This document shows positions 1 to 8,019 of a DNA stretch of 33,640 bases, one piece after another (within the stretch, counting starts at the first letter, position 1; the number at the start of each line of letters is the position of its first letter). The stretch comes from Alphaproteobacteria bacterium (GTDB taxonomy: Bacteria > Pseudomonadota > Alphaproteobacteria > UBA6615). A program made the position numbers and the translations under genes. The stretch spans positions 1-33,640 of the forward strand of contig SHWB01000019.1 of assembly GCA_009691025.1 (NCBI GenBank). The letters run 5' to 3'. A model generated the notes under the pieces. The model saw nothing but the letters and a program-made list of their open reading frames with translations, was not told where the DNA came from and did not search any database.

Positions 1-52
1 GCACCGCCGCGGCCACCCGTTCGAGAAGATCGTTCGACAGAGCTCGTGCCAT
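1..52 (-). CDS. IS630-family transposase, N-terminal 17 residues (partial)
   Basis: Seventeen codons are visible from an ATG at 52-50, reading MARALSNDLLERVAAAV and leaving the window in frame. This matches the usual opening of the helix-turn-helix region of IS630-type transposases (MARALS-DLRERVV-A). That region binds the element ends; the DDE catalytic domain would lie outside. The call rests on this short N-terminus plus the terminal sequence upstream. Confidence 0.55.
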   Translation of the reverse strand, partial: MARALSNDLLERVAAAV

Positions 53-143
53 CCGATGCTGGCCTCGTTCCCAGACAGCATCTTGAATCACACTCCGCTT
101 GTTCGCGGAATCCTCTTCGATCCAGATAATCAATGAACCGCTC
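1..143 (-). mobile_element. IS630-family insertion sequence, one terminal end (partial)
   Basis: The element runs off the start of the window. Read on the minus strand, it begins just inside a TA dinucleotide at 144-145 with GAGCGGTTCATTGATTATC. After about 90 untranslated bases comes the transposase start at 52. A TA target next to a GAGCGGTTC-type terminus is the arrangement I know from IS630/Tc1-like elements of alphaproteobacteria, but I recall it from memory and did not align it. The other inverted repeat lies outside the window, so neither completeness nor the target duplication can be tested. The element sits downstream of glpX, where related genomes often carry recJ. Confidence 0.6.
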
Positions 144-169
144 TAGCGGTAGACGTGCAACAAACACCG

Positions 170-298
170 CTGTCACCCCGGCCTAAGCGCGGAGCGCGCA
201 GAGCCGGGGGCCATGAACACCTTGCGGCGGCTATTCTTCACATTCCGTGTTCTTGGTCCCGGCTCGCGGTCGCTGCGAGACCTTGTCCGGGATGACAG
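170..298. repeat. MITE-like or REP-like long imperfect hairpin
   Basis: The ends are near-perfect inverted repeats: CTGTCACCCCGG at 170-181 and CCGGGATGACAG at 287-298, pairing at 11 of 12 positions. Inner segments also pair. The GC-rich stretch around 189-208 pairs imperfectly with 258-277, and CCATGAACAC at 211-220 pairs with GTGTTCTTGG at 248-257 at 9 of 10 positions. The whole 129 bases can fold into one long imperfect hairpin. Ends of the TGTCATCCCGG type are typical of dispersed palindromic repeats in alphaproteobacteria. No target duplication is obvious. Open frames across it on both strands are by-products of its composition. Confidence 0.6.
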
Positions 299-519
299 CT
301 TTATTTGTCTATGGCGCGATAGCGTTGTACGCCAGATATGCAGAAACACGGAGTGCTTCACCTCCTACATATCACGAGTATCTCACATGCTTAAGCTCAC
401 CATCCCACTCCCAGTAAACTTGTGTTATACTGGGGTAGTTTATGATAAAATTATCCACGCATGAATAATTACCAGTAAGATGAAATCGAACGCTGTGCGG
501 CAATTCCCGGAATTCCAAC
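299..519. other. A+T-rich intergenic region without a recognisable gene
   Basis: This is the only sizeable stretch markedly poorer in G+C than the rest of the window. It lies between the hairpin repeat and the end of glpX. No reading frame has convincing length, start context or homology. It contains the small inverted repeat at 410-434 and an isolated DnaA-box-like TTATCCACG at 451-459. It may be a remnant of acquired DNA or of a displaced neighbour gene, which is inference from base composition. Confidence 0.5.
410..434. repeat. Short perfect inverted repeat (CCCAGTA / TACTGGG)
   Basis: Seven-base arms CCCAGTA at 410-416 and TACTGGG at 428-434 flank an 11-base centre. A third CCAGTAA copy follows at 472-478. 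The spacing would suit a dimeric helix-turn-helix regulator or a weak hairpin. No gene beside it suggests which. Confidence 0.35.
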
Positions 520-1500
520 TCAGTGATCGAAGCCGGTCTTGCGGGTGAAGTTGTGGCGGGCGATCACCTCGCGCACTGTGCCGGTCTTCGAGCGCATGAT
601 GATCGAGTGGGTCGAGCCGCCGGTGGCCCAGCGGCGCACGCCCTTGAGCATGGCGCCGTCGGTCACGCCGGTCGCGGCGAACATCACGTCGCCATGCGCC
701 AGCATTTCCAGCGGGTATACCTTGTTCAGGTCGGTGATGCCCATGCGGCGGGCGCGGCCTCTCTCATCGTCGTTGCGGAACAGCAGGCGGCCCTGCATCT
801 GGCCGCCGATGCACTGCAGCGCCGCGGCGGCGAGCACGCCCTCGGGGGCGCCGCCGGAGCCGATATACATGTCGATGCCGCTGTCGGGCTGCGAGGTGGC
901 GATGACGCCGCCAACATCGCCGTCGGAGATCTGCTGGATGCGCGCGCCCGCCTCGCGGACAGAGGCGATCAGTTCCTGGTGACGCGGCCGGTCGAGGATG
1001 CAGACGACGAGATCCGACACCTGGAGCTTCTTCGCCCTGGCCAGCGCCTGCAGGTTCTTCTTCGGCGTCGCGTCGATATCGATCAGGTCGGCCGGCAGTC
1101 CGCCACCGACCGCCAGCTTGTCCATGTAGACGTCAGGCGCGTTGAGAAAGCCGCCGTCCGGCGCGAAGGCCAACACGGCCAGCGCGTTGGCGCCGCCCTT
1201 GGCGGTGATGGTCGTGCCTTCGAGCGGATCGAGCGCGATGTCGAGCTTGACGCCGCCGTAGCCGACCTTCTCGCCGATGAACAGCATCGGCGCCTCGTCG
1301 CGCTCGCCCTCGCCGATCACCACCGTGCCGTCGATAGCCATGCCGTTGAGCGCCTTGCGCATGGCGTCGACCGCTGCCGCATCGGCCGATTTCTCGTCGC
1401 CGCGTCCCATCCAGAGCGACGCCGCGAGCGCCGCCGCCTCCGTCACGCGCACGGCTTCGAGAGCAAGATTGCGGTCCATCATCAGCTGCTCGTCGGCCAT
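520..1500 (-). CDS. glpX: Fructose-1,6-bisphosphatase class II
   Basis: This cytosolic metal-dependent enzyme hydrolyses fructose-1,6-bisphosphate to fructose-6-phosphate in gluconeogenesis. The protein is 326 residues, normal for GlpX. Family signatures are all present: GEGERDEAPML at about 63-73, DPLEGTT at 91-97 (metal and phosphate site), DGDVGG at 193-198 and GSGGAPEG at 214-221. The ATG at 1500 is chosen because GGCGGAA lies upstream and the residues further upstream do not resemble the family. It lies 71 bases after hom on the same strand and probably closes the alaC-hom-glpX operon. The usual following gene, recJ, is absent here; a repeat and an IS lie downstream. Confidence 0.95.
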   Translation of the reverse strand: MADEQLMMDRNLALEAVRVTEAAALAASLWMGRGDEKSADAAAVDAMRKALNGMAIDGTVVIGEGERDEAPMLFIGEKVGYGGVKLDIALDPLEGTTITAKGGANALAVLAFAPDGGFLNAPDVYMDKLAVGGGLPADLIDIDATPKKNLQALARAKKLQVSDLVVCILDRPRHQELIASVREAGARIQQISDGDVGGVIATSQPDSGIDMYIGSGGAPEGVLAAAALQCIGGQMQGRLLFRNDDERGRARRMGITDLNKVYPLEMLAHGDVMFAATGVTDGAMLKGVRRWATGGSTHSIIMRSKTGTVREVIARHNFTRKTGFDH

Positions 1501-1571
1501 TGTGGTTCCGCCCGTCTCTTGTGCGTCCAAGGGGTTTCCGGCCCGGAGTTTACCCCGACCAGGGGTCCACG

Positions 1572-2864
1572 CTAAAGCGGCTCGATCCGTATCATCATCG
1601 GTGGTTCCACCACGGTACCGAGAGCGCCAATACGGGCAAGCGCGCGCTGCATGGCGCCTTCCTCGCACTCATGGGTCGTCAGCACTACGGGCACGGCCTC
1701 GTGCGGCGATCGGGCGCGCTGCAGCAGCGCCTCGATCGACACCGCCTCGTCGCGGAAGGCCGCGGCCACGTCGGCCAGGACACCCGGCCGGTCGCGTACC
1801 ATCAGGCGCACATAGCAGGCACCGATATGGTGTTCCATCGGCGCTCGCGGCAGGCGGACGAGTTGGTCCGATGGTATGCCGAAGGTCGGCGTTCGGCGAC
1901 CGCGGGCGATGTCGATGATGTCGGCGATGACGGCGGAGGCCGTCGGCCCGGCGCCGGCGCCACGGCCCTCGTACATCGTGTCGTCGACGAAATCCCCCGA
2001 GGCGACGACGGCATTGAACACGCCATCGACATGCGCGATGGCCGCGTCGGCGGCGATCATGCAGGGGTGCACGCGCTGTTCGAGCCCGCGCTCCGTTTGG
2101 CGTACGCTGCCGAGCAGCTTGATGCGATAGCCCAGCTCGTCGGCATAGGCGATGTCCAGCGGCGTGATGGCGCGAATGCCCTCGGTATGGACGCCGCCGG
2201 CATCGACCTCGGCGCCAAAAGCGAGACTCGCCAGCAAAGCGAGCTTCTGGGCCGTGTCGATGCCGTCGATGTCCATGCGCGGGTCGGCCTCGGCGTAGCC
2301 CATCTTCTGGGCCTCGGCGAGGATGTCGGAGAATGGCCGTCCGCTCTCACGCATCGTCGTCAGGATGTAGTTGCAGGTGCCGTTGAGGATGCCGTAGAGC
2401 CGGCTGATCCGGTTGCCGGCCAGTCCTTCCCTCAGGGCCTTCACGATGGGGATACCGCCGGCCACGGCTGCCTCGAAATGCAGGGCCGTGCCGGCCGCTT
2501 CGGCGGCGCGCGCCAGCGCCGTGCCGTGCACCGCGAGCATTGCCTTGTTGGCGGTGACGACATGCCGGCGGGCGTCGATCGCCGCCTCGACGACCGCCCT
2601 CGCCGGCCCGTCCGCACCGCCGATCAACTCGACCACCACCTCGGCCGTCGCCGTGCGCGCCATCGCCACCGGATCGTCAAACCAGGCGACGCCAGACAAG
2701 TCGACGCCCCGGTCGACATGGCGATTGCGCGCCGACACGGCAACGAGCTCGATCCGCCGCCCCGACCGGCGCGACAGCACATCGGCCTGCTCGCGCAGCA
2801 GACGCAGGAGGCCCGCGCCGACCGTGCCGAGGCCGGCGACGGCGATCGGCAGTGAGGCGCTCAA
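1572..2864 (-). CDS. hom: Homoserine dehydrogenase with C-terminal ACT domain
   Basis: It reduces aspartate-semialdehyde to homoserine with NAD(P)H, the branch point towards threonine and methionine. The protein is 430 residues. The Rossmann dinucleotide site GLGTVGAG is at 11-18 and ANK at 105-107. The catalytic domain carries EAAVAGGIPI (131-140), NGTCNYILT (161-169) and a DxDGxDxxxK segment ending at Lys207. An ACT domain from about 345 (VRDRPGVLADVAAAF) probably senses threonine. The start is a TTG whose T lies just upstream of the alaC TGA stop, giving a 4-base TTGA overlap. This implies translational coupling to the aminotransferase gene. metY at 14717 uses an acylated product of the same homoserine branch. 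Confidence 0.93.
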   Translation of the reverse strand: MSASLPIAVAGLGTVGAGLLRLLREQADVLSRRSGRRIELVAVSARNRHVDRGVDLSGVAWFDDPVAMARTATAEVVVELIGGADGPARAVVEAAIDARRHVVTANKAMLAVHGTALARAAEAAGTALHFEAAVAGGIPIVKALREGLAGNRISRLYGILNGTCNYILTTMRESGRPFSDILAEAQKMGYAEADPRMDIDGIDTAQKLALLASLAFGAEVDAGGVHTEGIRAITPLDIAYADELGYRIKLLGSVRQTERGLEQRVHPCMIAADAAIAHVDGVFNAVVASGDFVDDTMYEGRGAGAGPTASAVIADIIDIARGRRTPTFGIPSDQLVRLPRAPMEHHIGACYVRLMVRDRPGVLADVAAAFRDEAVSIEALLQRARSPHEAVPVVLTTHECEEGAMQRALARIGALGTVVEPPMMIRIEPL

Positions 2865-4090
2865 CGGGCGACAACCCTCAGCGCCAACAAATCGTTGCGG
2901 CCTGTGAACTCGCCGGCGCGGGCGAGGAATTGACGGATGTTGCGGGCCGCCTGGCGGATGCGCTGCGGGTTCTCGACCAGCGCCACGCGGATGAAGCCCT
3001 CGCCATGCTCGCCGAAGCCGACGCCCGGCGACACGGCCACCTTGGCGTGGGTCTGCAGCAGCTTGGCGAATTCGACGCTGCCCAGCGCCGCGAAAGGCTC
3101 CGGCACCGGCGCCCAGGCGAACATCGTCGCCGGCGGGGCCGGGATGTAGAGGCCGGCACGGCTGAAGGCGTCGACCAGCACGTCACGCCGTTCCTTGTAG
3201 ATTTCCCGCATCTCGTCGATGCAGTCCTGCGGGCCGTTCAGCGCCGCTGTCGCCGCCACCTGCACCGGCGTGAAGGCGCCATAGTCGAGATAGCTCTTCA
3301 CCCGCGCCAGCGCCGCGATCAGGAGCCTGTTGCCCGCCGCGAAGCCGATGCGCCAGCCGGGCATCGAGTAGGTCTTGCTCATCGAGGTGAACTCGACGGC
3401 GATGTCCTTCGCCCCCGGCACCTGCAGAATCGACGGCGGCGGATTGCCGTCGAAATAGATCTCGGCGTAGGCGATGTCGGACAGCACGTATATCTCATGC
3501 TTCCGACACAGCTCTACGACGCTGCGGTAGAAGTCGAGAGTCGCCACGTACGCTGTTGGATTTGCTGGATAGTTTATGACCATGGCAACTGGCTTAGGGA
3601 CCGTGTGGGTCACCGCCCGCTCGATCGAGCGCAGGAATTCCTCATCCGGTTTCACCGGCAGATAGCGCACCGCGCCGCCGGCGATGATGAAGCCGAACTG
3701 GTGAATTGGATAGGACGGGTTCGGCACCAGGATAACGTCGCCCGGGGCCGTAATGGCCTGGGCGAGGTTGGCGAGCCCTTCCTTGGAGCCGAGGGTCGCG
3801 ATGACCTCGGTCTCGGGGTCGAGGGTGACGTTGAACCGGCGCTCGTAATAGGCCGCCTGGGCCTTGCGCAGCCCCGGAATACCACGGGAATTGGAGTAGC
3901 GGTGGGTCTTGGGGTCCTGCACCGCCTCGGTCAGCTTGTCGACGATGTGCTGCGGCGTCGGCAGGTCCGGATTGCCCATGCCGAAATCGATGATGTCGTC
4001 GCCCGCCGCGCGTGCCTTCGCCTTCATCGCGTTCACTTCCGCGAAGACGTAAGGGGGCAGACGCTTGATGCGGTGGAACTCCGTCTCCAT
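2861..4090 (-). CDS. alaC: AlaC-like class I/II aminotransferase
   Basis: A cytosolic PLP-dependent aminotransferase of 409 residues. The sequence follows E. coli AlaC (glutamate-pyruvate aminotransferase) closely as I remember it: LPPYVF near the start, DFGMGNPD around 35-42, GSKEGLA near 101-107, PNPSYPIH at 123-130 and the Schiff-base lysine in SMSKTYSMPGWRIGF (Lys239). Alphaproteobacterial copies in this position are often labelled LL-diaminopimelate aminotransferase. Linkage to hom fits either an alanine/glutamate or a lysine/threonine-branch role, and sequence alone does not decide. It is the first gene of a probable three-gene operon. The 198 bases upstream hold no convincing strong promoter, and the ribosome site is weak. 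Confidence 0.88.
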   Translation of the reverse strand: METEFHRIKRLPPYVFAEVNAMKAKARAAGDDIIDFGMGNPDLPTPQHIVDKLTEAVQDPKTHRYSNSRGIPGLRKAQAAYYERRFNVTLDPETEVIATLGSKEGLANLAQAITAPGDVILVPNPSYPIHQFGFIIAGGAVRYLPVKPDEEFLRSIERAVTHTVPKPVAMVINYPANPTAYVATLDFYRSVVELCRKHEIYVLSDIAYAEIYFDGNPPPSILQVPGAKDIAVEFTSMSKTYSMPGWRIGFAAGNRLLIAALARVKSYLDYGAFTPVQVAATAALNGPQDCIDEMREIYKERRDVLVDAFSRAGLYIPAPPATMFAWAPVPEPFAALGSVEFAKLLQTHAKVAVSPGVGFGEHGEGFIRVALVENPQRIRQAARNIRQFLARAGEFTGRNDLLALRVVAR

Positions 4091-4288
4091 GGGTGCTGTC
4101 CGCGGCCACTCTCAGAAGGCGCGCCGATCGCGCCGCTCGTCGCCTCGGTATCGCATGCCCCGATGGCGGAAATGCGACGGCCGCGAGCCCGTCACGGCAA
4201 TCTGCGGCGACGCGCGCTCTTTAGCCCACCGCTGCCGCGTCTGGCGAGCGCAAACTATGCGGTCGCACCCACCCTCGGCGCCGCCACG

Positions 4289-5473
4289 CTAGCGCAGAAA
4301 ATAGATTTCCGCCCGTCGGTTGCCGGCCTCGCCGGTCGGCATCGCCTCGGAGAACAGCGGCTGGGAATCGGCGGCGGCCTCGATCTGCACCGCCTGCGCC
4401 GTAACGCCCATCTCGAACAGCGCCTGGGCGACGGCCGTGGCGCGCCGCTGCGACATCGCGAGATTGGCCTGCTGGTGGCGCTCGTCGACGACCTGCCGCG
4501 TCCGGCTCGATGCGTGACCGACGATTCGAACGCTCGATCTTGTCTGACGTTGTAGTTCAGCAACCTGCCGCAAGACGTCGCGATCGTTGGAATTTAGTCT
4601 CGCCGAATTATCCGAGAACTGGATCACCGCGACCTGGTGCGGTCCGGCTGGCGTCGCCCGCGCGGCGGTCCGCCAGGCGCCTGGGCGAACGTTGAGCTGC
4701 GGCAGGGCGGCCATCGGCAGCTGTTCGCCCGCTGGCGCAGCCATGGGTACCGGCGGAGGAGCGGCACGCGCGGGAGCGACCGGCGCCATCGGCTGCGCTG
4801 CAGCGGCTTGCCGGGCGCCCAGATCGCCGGGGCTGACGACCGGCTGCCCCTCGATGCTACGACCGGGAAGCTGGGGGATCGGCGCGGCCGGCCGTGGTGC
4901 CACGGCGTCGACCTGGGGTGACGGTTGCGGCGCGGGCTGGGCTATCGGCGCGGGTGGCATCGGTGCCGACCGGACCGCCGGGGCCGTAGCTGGCGGTGCC
5001 GGCGCGGCCGCAGTCGCGTGCGGCGGCGACGGGGCCGGCGGGGCGGTGCGCGCCGTGGTCTGCGCAGCAGTCGGCGGCGGTGCTGGCTGCCCGGCGACAG
5101 GGATGTTCTGCAGGCGGATGGCATCGTCGGTGTAGCGTGCCTGATCGCGGTCGTCGACAAGCTCCTTGGCCACCCGCGCACGGGTACCGGCGGGCGTCGA
5201 AACAGGCGGCCGCTGCGGCACCGTCGTCACATCTGGCGTGCGCTGGGCGCGCGCTTGCGCGGCCTCTGCTTCCGTCCGGTTGCGCATGTCTGCCTGGGCC
5301 TGCGTCTGAGGACGGGGCGGCTCGCCCTCGAACCAGTCGGTCGGGTTGAGCGCGCTGCCGACATCACCCATCGTTTCGCAACCGCTCAGTACAATCACCG
5401 CGGCGATCGCCGCCGCCAGCGTCGCACATTGCCGTCGCATCCCGGCGCCCATCAACGAATCCCGCGCATTCAT
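4289..5473 (-). CDS. Lipoprotein with proline/alanine-rich linker and C-terminal OmpA-like domain
   Basis: An outer-membrane lipoprotein of 394 residues. The start at 5473 is supported by an AGGAGG ribosome site eight bases upstream; a longer reading frame would include unrelated sequence. The signal peptide ends in a lipobox, VLSGC, with the lipidated cysteine at about 32. A long P/A/Q-rich disordered region (roughly 75-280) follows. The C-terminal 110 residues form an OmpA-like peptidoglycan-binding fold: a strand VAVIQFSDNSARL, then IVGHASS, a conserved DERHQQANLAMSQRRA helix and the end NRRAEIYF. It probably tethers the outer membrane to the wall. It is transcribed divergently from phaC, with 173 bases between the starts. 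The partner and exact role are unknown. Confidence 0.85.
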   Translation of the reverse strand: MNARDSLMGAGMRRQCATLAAAIAAVIVLSGCETMGDVGSALNPTDWFEGEPPRPQTQAQADMRNRTEAEAAQARAQRTPDVTTVPQRPPVSTPAGTRARVAKELVDDRDQARYTDDAIRLQNIPVAGQPAPPPTAAQTTARTAPPAPSPPHATAAAPAPPATAPAVRSAPMPPAPIAQPAPQPSPQVDAVAPRPAAPIPQLPGRSIEGQPVVSPGDLGARQAAAAQPMAPVAPARAAPPPVPMAAPAGEQLPMAALPQLNVRPGAWRTAARATPAGPHQVAVIQFSDNSARLNSNDRDVLRQVAELQRQTRSSVRIVGHASSRTRQVVDERHQQANLAMSQRRATAVAQALFEMGVTAQAVQIEAAADSQPLFSEAMPTGEAGNRRAEIYFLR

Positions 5474-5525
5474 CGACCTAGCCTCCTCGCCCGCCGGCAC
5501 CGTTTGTCCGGTTCCGACTGGGGTC

Positions 5526-5536
5526 TTGCACTGCAA
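5526..5536. promoter_or_regulatory. TTGCACTGCAA palindrome, possible PhaR operator upstream of phaC
   Basis: A perfect 11-base palindrome lies about 110 bases upstream of the phaC start, in the divergent region shared with the OmpA-type gene. Its TGC-N3-GCA core resembles the TGC/GCA-rich sites bound by PhaR, the repressor of PHA genes in several alphaproteobacteria. TTGCAC at its left also lies 17 bases before CATGTT, a weak sigma-70-like pairing. The PhaR link is inference from motif and position. Confidence 0.3.
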
Positions 5537-5646
5537 CATAGCCGCAGTCATGTTAGGGACGCGTCGATGGCACGAGTACACGAGTAACTTATTCCCAGCG
5601 TCCAGAGTCGCTCCAAAAAAACCATGTGACTATAAAGGATTGCGCG

Positions 5647-7461
5647 ATGGCCGAGCAACACGGCGCAAATGACGGCGACGGCGCCGACCTCGCCCAGGCG
5701 ATGGGCCGCATCGCAGAGCGCAGCCAGCGCATCGTTCGGGACTTCCTCTCGCGCAGCGGATCGACCAACAACAGCCTCGGCATGGCCGACCCGCTGAACA
5801 TCGGCCAGGCTTTCCTCGAGCTGACGGCGCGGATGATGAGCAATCCGGCACAGGTCATGCAGTCGCAGATGGCCCTTTGGAGCGACTACATCCGGCTGTG
5901 GCAGTCGACCGCCGAACGCATGCTGGGCAGCGGGAGAGGCCCGGTCGCCGTGCCCGACCGAGAGGACCGCCGCTTCCGCGACGAGGCGTGGAACGAGAAC
6001 GTCCTGTTCGACTACGTCAAGCAGTCCTACCTGCTGTCGGCGCGCTGGCTGCAGAAGACGGTGAAGGAGGTCGAGGGCCTCGATGACAAGACGGCGCAGA
6101 AGGTCGACTTCTATACGCGCCAGTTCGTCGACGCGATGGCACCGTCCAACTTCGCGATGACCAATCCTGAGGTCCTGCGCGCCACGATCGAGAGCAAGGG
6201 CGAGAACCTCGTCAAGGGTCTGGAGAACCTGCTCGGCGACCTTGAGCGCGGCAACGGCCAGTTGCGCATCCGCCAGGTCGACGAGAAGGCCTTCGAGGTC
6301 GGCCGCAACGTCGCCACCACCCCGGGCAAGGTGGTGTTGCAGACGGATCTGATGCAGCTCATCCAGTACAGCCAGACGACCGAACAGGTACAGCAGACGC
6401 CGGTGCTGATCGTGCCGCCGTGGATCAACAAGTATTACATCCTCGACCTGCAGCCGAAGAACTCGTTCATCAAATGGTGCACTGATCAGGGGCTGACGAC
6501 CTTCGTCGTCTCCTGGGTCAATCCCGACGAGCGCCTCGCCGAAAAGGGTTTCTCCGACTATCTGCTCGAAGGCACCTATGCCGCGCTGAAAGGCGTCGAG
6601 CAGGCGACCGGCGAGCGCACGGTGAACATGATCGGCTACTGCCTCGGCGGCACGCTGACCGCCGCGACGCTGGCCTGGCTCAAGGCGAAGGGCGAGGCCG
6701 ACCGAGTGCGCTCGGCGACCTTCTTCGCCACGCTGATAGACTTCTCCGAGCCGGGCGAACTTGGCGTGTTCATCGACGAGGAACAGCTCGTCGCGCTGGA
6801 AAAGCGCATGCAGGACGAGGGCGGCTATCTCGACGGCGCGGCGATGGCGACGACCTTCAACATGCTGCGCGCCAACGACCTGATCTGGTCCTTCGTCATC
6901 AACAACTATCTCCTCGGCAAGGACCCCTTCCCTTTCGACCTGCTCTACTGGAATGCCGATTCGACGCGCATGCCGGCGGCCATGCACGGCTTCTACCTGC
7001 GCAAGATGTACCAGGAGAACAAGCTGGCCGAGCCGGGCGGCCTCACCCTGGCCGGCGTGCCAATCGACCTGACCACTATCGACCTTCCGGTGTTCGCCCT
7101 GGCGACGCGCGAGGACCACATCGCGCCGTGGAAGGCCACCTACGCCGCCACGCAGACGTATTCCGGGCCCATCAAGTTCGTGCTCGCCGGCTCGGGCCAT
7201 ATCGCCGGCGTCGTCAACCCGCCGAATCCCGACAGGCCGCGCTACGGCTACATGACCAACGCGCGCAACGCCAAGTCGCCCGACACCTGGCTGGCCGGCG
7301 CCAAGGAAAGCCCCGGCTCGTGGTGGCCGGAATGGCGTAAATGGCTCGGGAAATACGCCGGACCTAAGGTGCCGGCGCGCGTGCCCGGCACGGGCGAGCT
7401 GAAGGTCATCGAGGATGCGCCCGGCAGCTATGTGAAGGTGCGGACTGCGCCCAAGGCCTGA
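5647..7461 (+). CDS. phaC: Class I poly(3-hydroxyalkanoate) synthase
   Basis: It polymerises 3-hydroxyacyl-CoA into PHA storage granules. The protein is 604 residues, within the range of class I synthases. The lipase-like box GYCLGG places the nucleophile at Cys332. The other catalytic residues are Asp490 in REDHIAPW and His518 in GSGHIAG. WFNxY-type substrate-pocket sequence and the N-terminal PhaC domain (about 95-265) are present. The ATG at 5647 is preferred over an upstream GTG because AAGGA lies nine bases before it. phaA, phaB, phaR and phasin genes are not in the window. A periplasmic rhodanese gene follows on the same strand, probably unrelated in function. Confidence 0.96.
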   Translation: MAEQHGANDGDGADLAQAMGRIAERSQRIVRDFLSRSGSTNNSLGMADPLNIGQAFLELTARMMSNPAQVMQSQMALWSDYIRLWQSTAERMLGSGRGPVAVPDREDRRFRDEAWNENVLFDYVKQSYLLSARWLQKTVKEVEGLDDKTAQKVDFYTRQFVDAMAPSNFAMTNPEVLRATIESKGENLVKGLENLLGDLERGNGQLRIRQVDEKAFEVGRNVATTPGKVVLQTDLMQLIQYSQTTEQVQQTPVLIVPPWINKYYILDLQPKNSFIKWCTDQGLTTFVVSWVNPDERLAEKGFSDYLLEGTYAALKGVEQATGERTVNMIGYCLGGTLTAATLAWLKAKGEADRVRSATFFATLIDFSEPGELGVFIDEEQLVALEKRMQDEGGYLDGAAMATTFNMLRANDLIWSFVINNYLLGKDPFPFDLLYWNADSTRMPAAMHGFYLRKMYQENKLAEPGGLTLAGVPIDLTTIDLPVFALATREDHIAPWKATYAATQTYSGPIKFVLAGSGHIAGVVNPPNPDRPRYGYMTNARNAKSPDTWLAGAKESPGSWWPEWRKWLGKYAGPKVPARVPGTGELKVIEDAPGSYVKVRTAPKA

Positions 7462-7534
7462 TCGCGCCGCAGTGATTGACAGCGACCGGCCGAAGGCGCG
7501 ATTTGGCCCGGTACGCCGCCGAAAGGGCCGCCCG

Positions 7535-8002
7535 ATGCCGCGCATAAAGTTGTTCGCCCGCCTCAGTAGCCACCTCGCCTGGCTGTTCGTCGCGGCGACG
7601 CTCGCCACCGGTACCGTGGCGTTGGCGGAACCGCTGCCGCCGCAGATCGGCGCCGAGGAGGCGCTGGCCCTCAGCCGCGACGGCAAGCTCACCATCGTCG
7701 ATGTGCGCGCGCCGGCCGAGTGGCGCGAGACGGGCATCGCCCCCGGCGCGCGGACGGTGACGATCCACGATCCGCGTGGCGTCGACGGTTTCGTTGCCGA
7801 GGTGCTGAAAGCGGTCGACGGCGACAAGGCTCGTCCGGTTGCGCTGATCTGCCATTCGGGCACCCGCTCGGTCCACGGCCAGAAAATCCTCGCCGCCGCC
7901 GGGTTCACCCAGGTCACCGACATCGGCGCCGGCATGGTCGGCAAGCGTGACCAACCCGGCTGGATCGCCCAGGGCCTGCCGGCCGTTCCCTGCAATTGCT
8001 GA
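7535..8002 (+). CDS. Periplasmic single-domain rhodanese
   Basis: A sulfurtransferase-fold protein of 155 residues. An N-terminal signal peptide (basic start, hydrophobic core LAWLFVAATLATGTVALA) probably cleaves after residue 31. One rhodanese domain follows: LTIVDVRAPAEWRETGIAPGA at about 52-72 and the active loop CHSGTRS with Cys106. The ending WIAQGLP and a C-terminal CNC are visible. The ATG at 7535 is preferred to an upstream GTG because AAAGGG precedes it and it places the signal peptide at the start. It may transfer sulfane sulfur or act in a thiol redox role in the periplasm; the natural acceptor is unknown. Confidence 0.85.
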   Translation: MPRIKLFARLSSHLAWLFVAATLATGTVALAEPLPPQIGAEEALALSRDGKLTIVDVRAPAEWRETGIAPGARTVTIHDPRGVDGFVAEVLKAVDGDKARPVALICHSGTRSVHGQKILAAAGFTQVTDIGAGMVGKRDQPGWIAQGLPAVPCNC

Positions 8003-8019
8003 GTTCCGGCGCCCGCTTC

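Noticed and set aside
451-459. TTATCCACG as a DnaA box, hinting at a replication origin
   Set aside because: A single near-match with no cluster, no dnaA, dnaN or parA genes nearby and no iterons.
213-464. An 83-codon frame across the hairpin repeat and A+T-rich gap
   Set aside because: It begins inside the palindrome, has no ribosome site or recognisable domain, and shifts composition midway. It is a by-product of the repeat.
388-465. A short frame beginning MLKLTIPLPVN, reminiscent of RusA-type resolvases
   Set aside because: Only 25 codons and no catalytic residues; the likeness is confined to a few hydrophobic residues.
5548-7995. An 815-codon frame antisense to phaC and the rhodanese gene
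   Set aside because: Long antisense frames are expected in G+C-rich genes with strong third-position bias. The sense strand has complete catalytic motifs.
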